Positions 1-12,426 are shown, counted from the first letter of the stretch. The stretch is 12,638 bases of DNA from JAYFRC01 sp034926415 (GCA_034926415.1 JAYFRC010000085.1:1-12638), one strand, 5' to 3'. The notes: a model not told the origin generated them from the sequence alone. Numbers and translations: made by a program.

Positions 1-2966
<2,966 letters not shown>

Positions 2967-2975
2967 ATGCCGCTA

Positions 2976-2984
2976 CTCCTCCTT
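2976..2984 (-). promoter_or_regulatory. Ribosome binding site of rpoC
   Basis: AAGGAGGAG on the minus strand, 9 nt before the rpoC ATG, inside the 19-nt rpoB-rpoC gap. Its strength settles the rpoC start over the internal Met at codon 6. Confidence 0.9.
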
Positions 2985-2985
2985 A

Positions 2986-6691
<3,706 letters not shown>

Positions 6692-6702
<11 letters not shown>

Positions 6703-6826
6703 CTTTCAAATCACGCTCCGTTTCATTTTCCCCGTCGTTTTTTAACGCCCGACGGCTGCATTGGATAGATTCTGTTCTCTTTGCAAAATTGACACGCCCG
6801 GGTACGTTGGCTATTTCTTCCCACAT
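6692..6826 (-). CDS. Possible 44-codon leader ORF overlapping the rpoB start
   Basis: An ATG at 6826 opens a 44-residue frame (begins MWEEIANVPGRVNFAKR, ends ERDLKDEG) that stops at TAA 6694-6692, eight bases inside rpoB and in a different frame. The region before its start has only a poor SD (TAGG right next to the ATG), and an in-frame stop lies four codons upstream, so no longer version is available. I do not recognise the peptide. The reason to list it is position: translation through it would carry ribosomes to the weakly spaced rpoB start, which could couple the two. It may equally be a chance frame. Confidence 0.25.
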
Positions 6827-6909
6827 GCCTATTGATTATTGCGGCCGATAGTGCTAAAGTAACGAATGGATAGAGGTGGGATTCTGTCGCTCTCTCCAAA
6901 CTTATAAGC
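6703..6909 (-). promoter_or_regulatory. Leader (5' UTR) of the rpoBC mRNA
   Basis: From the predicted transcription start near 6909 to the rpoB ATG there are about 207 nt, long for a simple leader. Three things can be seen. First, an imperfect direct repeat: ACAGAATCTATCCA at 6775-6762, and the same two halves interrupted by a short insert at 6887-6867. Second, a modest hairpin with 6-bp arms CCGTCG/CGACGG (6755-6750 and 6737-6732) just before the start region. Third, a 44-codon ORF overlapping the rpoB start. I do not recognise a known ribosomal-protein leader, T-box or riboswitch. A regulatory role is inferred from length and structure only. Confidence 0.55.
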
Positions 6910-6914
6910 GATTT

Positions 6915-6943
6915 ATTGTACCATTTTACCAAATGTTTGTCAA
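6915..6943 (-). promoter_or_regulatory. Sigma-A promoter of rpoBC
   Basis: On the minus strand: -35 TTGACA (6943-6938, perfect consensus), 17-nt spacer, -10 TACAAT (6920-6915, five of six), with a TG extended -10 one base before the hexamer. An A-rich run (AAAAAATATG) abuts the -35 like an UP element. The expected start is the G at about 6909. This is the best promoter in the window and shows that rpoBC does not depend on read-through from an rplJL operon. Confidence 0.9.
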
Positions 6944-6952
6944 CATATTTTT

Positions 6953-6982
6953 TACCGCGCCAATGGCGCGGTATTTTTATTT
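6953..6982 (+). terminator. Terminator-like hairpin facing the plus strand, upstream of the rpoB promoter
   Basis: A perfect 9-bp stem TACCGCGCC/GGCGCGGTA (6953-6961 and 6965-6973) with loop AAT, followed on the plus strand by TTTTTATTT. On the minus strand the stem is followed by A residues, so intrinsic termination would work only for plus-strand RNA. No plus-strand gene lies upstream of it: the DNA to the left is rpoBC on the opposite strand. It may end an antisense transcript, block antisense read-through into the neighbouring operon, or be a relic. Confidence 0.6.
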
Positions 6983-7048
6983 CCGTTTTGGTATTTATAA
7001 TATTTTGCGGCTGCAGTATCCGCCACTCTCTGTGAGGGCCGAAGCTGC

Positions 7049-7088
7049 AAAACCCCGCCTGCGAAGCTTCTGCTGCGCAGGCGGGGTT
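7049..7088 (-). terminator. Rho-independent terminator of the crp-AEC operon
   Basis: A 13-bp perfect stem AACCCCGCCTGCG/CGCAGGCGGGGTT (7051-7063 and 7076-7088) with a 12-nt loop, beginning 16 nt after the AEC transporter stop. On the minus strand it runs into TTTT (two of these in the stem), a short U-tract. It separates this operon from the rpoB promoter about 105 nt further on. Confidence 0.75.
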
Positions 7089-7104
7089 CATATTATCAGG
7101 TTTT

Positions 7105-8025
7105 TCAAAAGCAGATAAGCGCCAGCAGTGGTATCGACACAAGCGCGGCTATCGTTGTGAGAAATACGTTTTTCGCCGACATCGACTCATTGACCTGATA
7201 CTCGGTAGCGAACATGACGGCGATATTGGCCGCCGGAAGCGCCAGCATGAAAAACGCGATGTCGCGTATCAGCTCGTCGCCGATAAGGGCGCCGAGCACA
7301 TACCAGCCGGCGAGCGGCAGCGCGAACTGTTTTATAGCGCAGAAGACGTACGACCTCCAGCCGCCGAATACGTCCGAAAAGCGCATAGACGCGAGCGTCG
7401 AGCCGATTATCATCATTGCGAGCGGAGTCGTCGTCGCTCCGACGGTGCCAATCGCACTCTCGACCGGCGACGGCAGCTGCAGCCCTGTAAAATACACGGC
7501 CACGGCGATGACGCAGCCGATGAGCGTCGGGCTCAGCATACGTTTCGCGCTTATGGTGAACTTGTCCTCCCTGTCGTAAAAGACTAGCCACACGCCGACC
7601 GTGAAAACGAAGACATTGAATACTATGTTGAACACGACCATGTAAAGCATGCCCTCAGAGCCGTAAATTGAGTTTATGAGCGGCATACCCATGAAGCCCA
7701 CGTTGGCGAAGGTCATCATAAATGCGTACATGCCCTGCGTGCCCTTCGGCATCCGCAGCAGCTTTACTATCGCCATAGACAGCAGAGGCAGCACGGCGAA
7801 AAGCACCGCGGCGACGGCAAAAGCGTACAGCACCCGCCCCGTCTCCCTCGCGCCGGTCTGTTCGAAGACCGAGTGAAGTATCATCAGCGGCAGTGTAACG
7901 TCAAGCAGCAGGGTCGTCAGCCGTCTGTTCATGTCTGCGTTGAATATCTTCAGATTAAAGAGCAGCCAGCCTATTGCTATCATTATGAACATCTGGACCA
8001 TCTGTCCCAGCGTCACAAGCGCCAT
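7105..8025 (-). CDS. AEC-family (auxin efflux carrier-like) membrane permease
   Basis: A 306-residue integral membrane protein of the AEC family (bile acid/auxin permease fold). The hydrophobic profile suggests about ten transmembrane segments in two five-helix halves separated by a polar stretch (DREDKFTISAKRM, about 151-163). Each half carries a helix-breaking conserved block: FANVGFMGMPL at 106-116 and LPAANIAVMFA at 263-273. Bacterial members move small carboxylates such as malate or export amino-acid-like anions; the substrate cannot be read from sequence. The ATG at 8025 follows AGGAGG (8039-8034, 8 nt away), which lies inside the end of the upstream regulator gene, so translation is probably coupled. 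The natural inference is that the regulator controls this transporter. Confidence 0.92.
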   Translation of the reverse strand: MALVTLGQMVQMFIMIAIGWLLFNLKIFNADMNRRLTTLLLDVTLPLMILHSVFEQTGARETGRVLYAFAVAAVLFAVLPLLSMAIVKLLRMPKGTQGMYAFMMTFANVGFMGMPLINSIYGSEGMLYMVVFNIVFNVFVFTVGVWLVFYDREDKFTISAKRMLSPTLIGCVIAVAVYFTGLQLPSPVESAIGTVGATTTPLAMMIIGSTLASMRFSDVFGGWRSYVFCAIKQFALPLAGWYVLGALIGDELIRDIAFFMLALPAANIAVMFATEYQVNESMSAKNVFLTTIAALVSIPLLALICF

Positions 8026-8028
8026 CGG

Positions 8029-8688
8029 TCAGGCCTCCTGCACGCTGAGCAGCCGCACTCTGCGTCCGTTCGTCTCGATAAGCCTTTCCTCGCGCATATT
8101 CTTCATCTCTCGCATCATGGCGCTTCTGTCGGAGCATATGTAATCTGCCAGAGCGCTTATGGAAAACGGCAGCGTGAACTCAGGCTTTTCCGCTCTGAGC
8201 GAGCATATCGAAAAATAACACATGAGCTTGTCTCTGATGCTCCGGCGCGACAGCACCTCTATCCTCTGGCTCATGGAAAACGCCTTTTCGGCCATGAGCC
8301 GCAGAAGGTTCTGTAGCAGCACGCTGTGATGGGCGCAGAGGTTGGAGCACTCGTGCGTAACGTGCCAGTAGTCTATATAGAGAACTACGCAGTCCGCGGT
8401 GCATACTACATTCATACTGTCGCGGCACACGTCCGAAAAGGTAAAAGCCATTCCGAACAGCGATCCCGGCTCAAGCTCTTCAAGTATCGTGCGGCTGCCG
8501 AACGCGTCGATGCGTATCAGCTCCGCTCTCCCCGACTGTATCACACCGATGCTCCCGGAAGGTTCTTCAAAATCGCAGATAACCTCTCCCCCGGAAAACC
8601 TTCGCTCGTAGGCTCCGAAGCAGGTCAGCATCCTGTCGCAGTCCTCTGTCGTTATTCCATCGAACAAATTTATGCTCTGGTATTTCAT
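8029..8688 (-). CDS. Crp/Fnr-family transcriptional regulator
   Basis: A 219-residue regulator with an N-terminal cyclic-nucleotide-binding-type beta barrel (about 10-115, including ELEPGSLFGMAF at 71-82), a dimerisation helix (about 118-148) and a C-terminal winged helix-turn-helix (about 150-215; FSISALADYICSDRSAMMREMKNMREERLIE). The Fnr-type cysteine arrangement for an iron-sulfur cluster is not apparent, although there are scattered cysteines, and the cAMP-binding residues of true Crp are not obvious, so the effector is unknown. I chose the ATG at 8688, which gives normal family length. The frame can be extended to a TTG at 8835, but those residues do not look like the family. AAGGAG lies 13 nt before the ATG, a long spacing. 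It leads a two-gene operon with the AEC permease 3 nt downstream. Confidence 0.92.
   Translation of the reverse strand: MKYQSINLFDGITTEDCDRMLTCFGAYERRFSGGEVICDFEEPSGSIGVIQSGRAELIRIDAFGSRTILEELEPGSLFGMAFTFSDVCRDSMNVVCTADCVVLYIDYWHVTHECSNLCAHHSVLLQNLLRLMAEKAFSMSQRIEVLSRRSIRDKLMCYFSICSLRAEKPEFTLPFSISALADYICSDRSAMMREMKNMREERLIETNGRRVRLLSVQEA
8034..8039 (-). promoter_or_regulatory. Ribosome binding site of the AEC permease gene
   Basis: AGGAGG on the minus strand, 8 nt before the permease ATG and located in the last codons of the regulator gene, consistent with coupled translation of the pair. Confidence 0.85.
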
Positions 8689-8718
8689 ATCAGCAGCCAA
8701 TCTCCTTCGTTCAAATCT

Positions 8719-8734
8719 TGTTGCCTTTGCAACA
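8719..8734. promoter_or_regulatory. Inverted repeat, candidate Crp/Fnr operator
   Basis: A perfect 6-4-6 dyad, TGTTGC-CTTT-GCAACA on the plus strand, 31 nt before the regulator ATG and about 20-35 nt after the predicted start of its transcript. A 4-nt spacer between half-sites matches Crp/Fnr operator geometry, though the half-site is not that of Crp (TGTGA) or Fnr (TTGAT). The placement would suit autorepression by roadblock. A hairpin in the 5' UTR is the alternative reading. Confidence 0.4.
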
Positions 8735-8759
8735 CAATCTGTTGTCAATAATACATTAA

Positions 8760-8788
8760 ACAATACCTTAAACGCACCGCCGTGTAAA
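8760..8788 (-). promoter_or_regulatory. Candidate promoter of the crp-AEC operon
   Basis: On the minus strand: -35 TTTACA (8788-8783, five of six), 17-nt spacer, -10 TATTGT (8765-8760, four of six), giving a start near 8753 and a 5' UTR of about 65 nt that holds the inverted repeat. The weak -10 would suit a regulated promoter. This supports the ATG at 8688 rather than the longer TTG-started frame, which would begin upstream of it. Confidence 0.5.
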
Positions 8789-8909
8789 GCGGTAATAAGA
8801 AATAAAAATAAATGTGTATAAAATTCAACAAACAATTTGCTTCCCTCTAAGTAAAATTTAGCACTTTAGCGAGGAAAATATTTTTGTCACATCCAATCCG
8901 GGTTTGGTA

Positions 8910-8938
8910 TTGCATTTCAATTTTCACTATGTTAGAAT
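8910..8938 (+). promoter_or_regulatory. Promoter of the pheB-hom-lysC-DUF523 operon
   Basis: -35 TTGCAT (8910-8915), 17-nt spacer, -10 TAGAAT (8933-8938), giving a start near 8943-8946 and a leader of only about 37 nt. That leaves no room for a T-box, lysine riboswitch or attenuator. Any feedback at this promoter would need a protein regulator. Confidence 0.75.
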
Positions 8939-8980
8939 AGCCACTATACAAAAACAAATGCTTTTGTGGGGTGGACAAAG

Positions 8981-9421
8981 ATGAGCACATCGCCTAAATT
9001 TTACATCGTCGACGCCAAAGCTCTTCCCGAGGTATTTCTTCGCGTGGCCGAGGCAAAAAGGATGCTCGAGACCGGCGAGGCCCTTACCATCGGCGACGCG
9101 ACAAAGCGCGCCGCGGTCAGCCGCAGCGCTTTCTACAAGTATAAGGACATGGTTCAGCCGTTCAACAATATGCGCTCGGGCCGCATCATCACCTTCTATT
9201 CTCTGCTGAAAGACAAGCCCGGCGTGCTGTCCACCGTTCTGTCCCTGTTTGCCGCCTCCGGCGCAAACATACTGACGATAAATCAGAGCATCCCGACGAA
9301 CGGCTGCGCGGCCGTGACCATATCGGCCGAGACGTCTGACATGACCGTCGCCCTTGACGAGATGGTGGAACGCATCATCTCCGAGCGGGAAATAATAAAA
9401 TTTGAAATTCTGGCAGGTTGA
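8981..9421 (+). CDS. pheB: PheB-type ACT domain protein (UPF0735/COG4492 type)
   Basis: A 146-residue protein resembling B. subtilis PheB. The N-terminal part (about 6-63) carries the family's conserved block AVSRSAFYKYKDMVQPF (45-61), which looks like a small helix-turn-helix; the C-terminal part (about 68-143) is an ACT domain with the ligand-loop motif KDKPGVLSTV at 77-86. ACT domains bind amino acids and usually make pathway enzymes or regulators sensitive to an end product. The ATG at 8981 follows a G-rich SD (8966-8974) and matches the family start; a GTG at 8966 is in frame but lies within that SD. The stop is 4 nt before hom. Its exact role is unsettled in general; location at the head of this operon suggests it senses threonine, lysine or a related amino acid. 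Confidence 0.88.
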   Translation: MSTSPKFYIVDAKALPEVFLRVAEAKRMLETGEALTIGDATKRAAVSRSAFYKYKDMVQPFNNMRSGRIITFYSLLKDKPGVLSTVLSLFAASGANILTINQSIPTNGCAAVTISAETSDMTVALDEMVERIISEREIIKFEILAG

Positions 9422-9425
9422 TACG

Positions 9426-10616
9426 ATGATAAACATTGCTGTCCTCGGATTCGGTACGGTCGGCGCGGGAGTGGCCGACGTCATAGAAATGAACAATTCA
9501 ATAATCTCAAAACGCGCTGGCGACGCCGTACGCGTCAAATACATCCTCGATATCCGCGACTTTCCCGCGAGCCCGTACGTCGGCCGCTTTACAAAGGATT
9601 TCGGAGTCATCGAAACCGACCCCGAGGTCTCGGTCGTCGTCGAGACCATGGGCGGCACCGGAGCAGCGCTCGATTTCAGCAGACGCGCGCTCGCCGCTGG
9701 GAAAAGCGTCGTAACGTCGAATAAAGAGCTGGTCGCATCGCACGGGTATGAGCTTCTCCGCCTTGCCAGAGGCAAGAATGTGAACTATCTGTTTGAAGCG
9801 AGCGTCGGCGGCGGTATTCCCATTCTCCGTCCGCTCTACCAGTGTCTCGCTGCCAACGAGATAGAGGAGATATGCGGCATACTCAACGGAACGACGAATT
9901 ATATCCTCACCCGCATGGTGCATCAGGGCGCCGATTTCGCGGATGCGCTCCGTGAGGCTCAGGCGAAGGGCTACGCCGAAAAAGACCCAGCCGACGACGT
10001 AGAGGGTCACGATGCCGCGCGAAAGATATGCATACTTTCCTCTCTCGCTTTCGGACGCCACGTCTACCCGGTCAGCGTCCCGACGGAGGGCATCAGCGGC
10101 ATCAGTCTCAGCGACGTCGGCATCGCGGAAAAGGCGGGCTATGCTATAAAGCTGCTCGGCCGTGCCGTAAAACGCGCCGACGGGCGCGTTTCCGCCTATG
10201 TCGCCCCGCACCTTGTTCCGCTGGATTCCCCGATAGCCTCGGTGGAGGGAGTATTCAACGCCGTGCTCGTACGCGGCAACGTTGTTGGCGACGTGATGTT
10301 TTACGGACAGGGCGCCGGAAAGCTGCCCACGGCCAGCGCCGTCCTGGCCGACGTCATTGACGCGGCGCAGCATCGGAAAACGCGCAAGACTTTCGACTGG
10401 GAAGACGGCGGAAGCGAGTTTGTCGCCGACAGCGGCACGATAATCATGCGATGCTTCGTGAGCGCCCAAGGCCGCGGAGCTGAGCTTGAGAAGGCTTTTC
10501 CCGGCTGCGAGGTTCTCGGAAGCGGCGCCTGCATAACTCCCGCAATGTCCGTCGAAAGCGCGAGGGAAGCCATCTGGCATATTCCCGGCGCCAAGCTGAT
10601 TCGCGTACTCGGATAA
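9426..10616 (+). CDS. hom: Homoserine dehydrogenase
   Basis: NAD(P)-dependent reduction of aspartate semialdehyde to homoserine, the branch point to threonine and methionine. 396 residues. The Rossmann motif GFGTVG is at 8-13; SNKELVASHG contains the probable catalytic K100; GGGIPI and GILNGTTNYI follow at 128-133 and 151-160. The family signature covers 178-200 (AQAKGYAEKDPADDVEGHDAARK) with E185, D196 and K200 as the likely substrate and catalytic residues. The C-terminal 60-odd residues (from about 338) sit where Firmicute enzymes carry an ACT domain but lack the usual DxPGV loop, so this regulatory domain is short or degenerate. The ATG at 9426 lies 4 nt after the pheB stop; an upstream TTG at 9402 lies inside pheB and is less likely. 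The SD is weak (GCAGG), so coupling to pheB is plausible. Confidence 0.96.
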   Translation: MINIAVLGFGTVGAGVADVIEMNNSIISKRAGDAVRVKYILDIRDFPASPYVGRFTKDFGVIETDPEVSVVVETMGGTGAALDFSRRALAAGKSVVTSNKELVASHGYELLRLARGKNVNYLFEASVGGGIPILRPLYQCLAANEIEEICGILNGTTNYILTRMVHQGADFADALREAQAKGYAEKDPADDVEGHDAARKICILSSLAFGRHVYPVSVPTEGISGISLSDVGIAEKAGYAIKLLGRAVKRADGRVSAYVAPHLVPLDSPIASVEGVFNAVLVRGNVVGDVMFYGQGAGKLPTASAVLADVIDAAQHRKTRKTFDWEDGGSEFVADSGTIIMRCFVSAQGRGAELEKAFPGCEVLGSGACITPAMSVESAREAIWHIPGAKLIRVLG

Positions 10617-10730
10617 CGCGGCATAAGATGACTTTGGTACGGCACCGCTGCGTCCGGGACAAACGGGCGCGGATGGATCATATACCGCAGGCTCGATTTT
10701 TCATTTCATAACGAGGAGACATGGATAACT
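10617..10730 (+). other. Intergenic gap between hom and lysC
   Basis: 114 nt, the only sizeable gap in the operon. I see a weak 7-bp hairpin (GCGTCCG/CGGGCGC, one G-U pair, about 10651-10671) not followed by a U-run, and no convincing promoter. It is too short and lacks the recognisable parts of a lysine riboswitch. The SD AGGAG at 10714-10718 is 12 nt from the lysC ATG; a decoy ATG at 10721 between them starts an 8-codon frame (MDNYGTDC, stop) that overlaps the lysC start out of frame. Confidence 0.5.
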
Positions 10731-11945
10731 ATGGGACTGATTGTTAAGAAATTCGGCGGCACTTCAGTCAGGGACGCTGAGCGTATACGCAACGTCGCTG
10801 GAATAATCGCCGATTCCTATAAGGCAGGAAACGACGTTATAGTCGTTCTTTCCGCTCAGGGTGACACGACCGACGATCTTATAGCAAAGGCAAATGAGAT
10901 AAACGATCATGCGTCCAAGCGTGAGATGGATATGCTGCTTTCAACGGGCGAGCAGATTTCCATTTCCCTGTGCGCCATGGCGCTTGAAAAGATGGGGCTT
11001 CCCGTCGTTTCTCTAGTCGCGTGGCAGGTTGGGATACAGACCAACAGCACTTACAGCAACGCGCGTATAAAAAAGATAAATCAGGAGCGCATCCAGTCCG
11101 AGCTTGATACGCACAATATCGTCATTGTCGCGGGCTTCCAGGGCATAAACAAATTCGGAGACGTCACAACGCTCGGCCGCGGCGGAAGCGATACGAGCGC
11201 GGTCGCGCTTGCGGCCGTGTTCCACGCCGACCTTTGCCAGATATACACCGACGTCGACGGCGTCTACACCGCCGACCCGCGCATCGTTCCAAACGCCCGC
11301 AAGCTCAACGAGATAACATATTCCGAAATGCTCGAACTCGCGTCCCAGGGCGCGCAGGTGCTGCACAACCGCAGCGTCGAGCTCGCAAAGAAGTATAACG
11401 TCAATCTTGAAGTTCTTTCCAGCCTGAAAAATGTTCCCGGCACGAAAGTCAAGGAGGTAGTAAAAGTGGAAAAGACAAACATAGGCGGCGTCGCAAAGGA
11501 AACAAATTTCGCGCGTCTTTCTCTGGTCGGTCTTAAGGACCAGCCCGGAGTCGCGTTCAAGGTTTTCTCCATCCTGAGCCGCGCGAATATCAACGTCGAC
11601 ATCATTCTCCAGTCCGTCGGCCGCAGCGAGACCAAGGATATCAGCTTCACCTGCCCGCTGACGAGCCTCGAAGAAGCCGAGAATGTTCTTCGCGAGCATC
11701 AGTCCGAGCTCGGCTACGACAGCATAATCGCCGATTCCAACGTCGCCAAGGTCTCTCTTGTCGGCGCCGGAATGATGACTCACGCGGGTGTCGCAGCTAC
11801 AATGTTCGAGGCTCTTTACGAGGCCGGCATCAATATCCAGATGATATCCACCTCTGAGATCCGTATCTCCGTGCTTATCGACGAGGCTGACGCCAACCGC
11901 GCCGTCAAGGTCGTTCACGATAAGTTCTTCAACGACGAAACGTAA
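10731..11945 (+). CDS. lysC: Aspartate kinase (monofunctional, two C-terminal ACT domains)
   Basis: Phosphorylates aspartate, the first step toward lysine, threonine, methionine and diaminopimelate. 404 residues, close to the 408 of B. subtilis aspartokinase II. The amino-acid-kinase domain covers about 1-235: KKFGGTSV (6-13), VLSAQGDTTDDLI (39-51), STGEQIS (71-77), TTLGRGGSDTSAVALAA (146-162) and YTDVDGVYTADPR (172-184). Two ACT domains follow at about 262-325 (VGLKDQPGVAFKVFS) and 338-400 (VSLVGAGMMTHAGVAATMF, then MISTSEIRISVLI), the standard site of feedback inhibition. An internal SD plus GTG at codon 246 could produce the ACT region as a separate beta subunit. It ends TAATG, sharing one base with the next gene. 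The start fits the family although its SD is 12 nt away. Confidence 0.97.
   Translation: MGLIVKKFGGTSVRDAERIRNVAGIIADSYKAGNDVIVVLSAQGDTTDDLIAKANEINDHASKREMDMLLSTGEQISISLCAMALEKMGLPVVSLVAWQVGIQTNSTYSNARIKKINQERIQSELDTHNIVIVAGFQGINKFGDVTTLGRGGSDTSAVALAAVFHADLCQIYTDVDGVYTADPRIVPNARKLNEITYSEMLELASQGAQVLHNRSVELAKKYNVNLEVLSSLKNVPGTKVKEVVKVEKTNIGGVAKETNFARLSLVGLKDQPGVAFKVFSILSRANINVDIILQSVGRSETKDISFTCPLTSLEEAENVLREHQSELGYDSIIADSNVAKVSLVGAGMMTHAGVAATMFEALYEAGINIQMISTSEIRISVLIDEADANRAVKVVHDKFFNDET
11451..11945 (+). CDS. Possible internally initiated aspartokinase beta subunit
   Basis: Inside lysC and in frame, a full SD AAGGAGG (11451-11457) is followed after 8 nt by GTG (11466-11468, codon 246). Initiation there would give a 159-residue protein made only of the two ACT domains. 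In B. subtilis aspartokinase II, the alpha2beta2 enzyme gains its smaller beta subunit from an internal start at about codon 246 of the same gene, so position and product match the known case. The SD here is better spaced than the one for the full-length protein (12 nt). The coding interval itself would be 11466-11945; the SD is included in the span. Not proven by sequence alone. Confidence 0.65.
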   Translation, partial: KEVVKVEKTNIGGVAKETNFARLSLVGLKDQPGVAFKVFSILSRANINVDIILQSVGRSETKDISFTCPLTSLEEAENVLREHQSELGYDSIIADSNVAKVSLVGAGMMTHAGVAATMFEALYEAGINIQMISTSEIRISVLIDEADANRAVKVVHDKFFNDET

Positions 11946-12382
11946 TGAAACCAGCCATACTTATGAGCGCGTGCCTTATGGGCACGCGCTGCCGTTATAA
12001 CGCTGAGATTGTCGAATCGCCGCATCTTGCGGAGCTTATGGAAAAATATACTGTCATACCCGTATGTCCCGAAACGCTCGGCGGGCTTCCTACCCCGCGC
12101 GAGCCTGCAGAAAGGCTCGGCGAGCTCGTGCTGACTAAAAGCGGCGCGGACGTCACTGACTATTTTGAGCGCGGAGCGGACGAGGTGCTTCGCCTTGCGC
12201 GCCTGTACGGCTGCAAATGCGCCGTACTCAAGGAGCGAAGCCCGTCCTGCGGCAGCGAGAGGATATACGACGGCGCATTTTCCGGAACGCTCATCGGCGG
12301 AGACGGCGTCTGCGCCGAGGTTCTCAAAGCCGCCGGCATAGCAGTCTTCGGCGAAAGCCGGATAGATGAATTACTGAAATAA
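11945..12382 (+). CDS. DUF523 family cysteine-rich protein
   Basis: A 145-residue member of DUF523. The recognisable pattern is SACLMGTRCRYN (8-19), the VCPETLGGLPTPREPAE block (40-56) and KCAVLKERSPSCGS (91-104). The cysteines (C10, C16, C41, C90, C92, C102, C123) suggest a metal or Fe-S site, but the biochemical function is unknown to me. The start codon shares one base with the lysC stop (TAATG), so it is translationally coupled and cotranscribed with the aspartate-pathway genes. Its stop codon lies inside the left arm of the operon terminator. Nothing in the sequence links it directly to amino-acid synthesis. Confidence 0.88.
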   Translation: MKPAILMSACLMGTRCRYNAEIVESPHLAELMEKYTVIPVCPETLGGLPTPREPAERLGELVLTKSGADVTDYFERGADEVLRLARLYGCKCAVLKERSPSCGSERIYDGAFSGTLIGGDGVCAEVLKAAGIAVFGESRIDELLK

Positions 12383-12423
12383 AACGAACGCCCGCGCTAA
12401 AGCGCGGGCGTTCGTTTTATTTC
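12376..12423. terminator. Bidirectional terminator between the DUF523 and TSCPD genes
   Basis: A perfect 23-bp inverted repeat (12376-12398 and 12401-12423) around a central AA, GC-rich in the middle and AT-rich at both outer ends (AAAAC and GTTTT). The outer T-rich arm gives a U-tract in either direction, so it can end both the plus-strand operon and the convergent minus-strand gene, whose stop is 3 nt away at 12427. The left arm includes the last codons and stop of the DUF523 gene. Confidence 0.93.
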
Positions 12424-12426
12424 ACA

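Noticed and set aside
6974..7001. Plus-strand TATAAT at 6996-7001 as a promoter
   Set aside because: No acceptable -35 at 16-18 nt upstream and no plus-strand gene follows; the AT-rich gap makes a chance TATAAT likely.
6723..7142. 139-codon minus-strand frame before rpoB
   Set aside because: It runs through the AEC terminator, the plus-facing hairpin and the rpoB promoter, and starts inside the AEC gene; a regulatory gap explains it better.
8689..8835. N-terminal extension of the Crp/Fnr regulator from TTG at 8835
   Set aside because: The extra 49 residues do not look like the family, and the best promoter and dyad lie inside the extension.
9402..9425. Earlier TTG start for hom
   Set aside because: The ATG at 9426 directly precedes the Rossmann motif at the usual distance; the extension lies wholly inside pheB and adds nothing family-like.
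8927..9775. 282-codon minus-strand frame over pheB and the start of hom
   Set aside because: It crosses the operon promoter and is antisense to two recognised genes; the translation shows no domain.
10617..10730. Lysine riboswitch or T-box before lysC
   Set aside because: The gap is only 114 nt, with no recognisable core, no antiterminator/terminator pair and no U-run. The leader before pheB is only about 37 nt.
9507..11918. Minus-strand frames opposite hom (9507-10580) and lysC (11013-11918)
   Set aside because: Shadows of the well-recognised plus-strand genes with no start signals or family resemblance.
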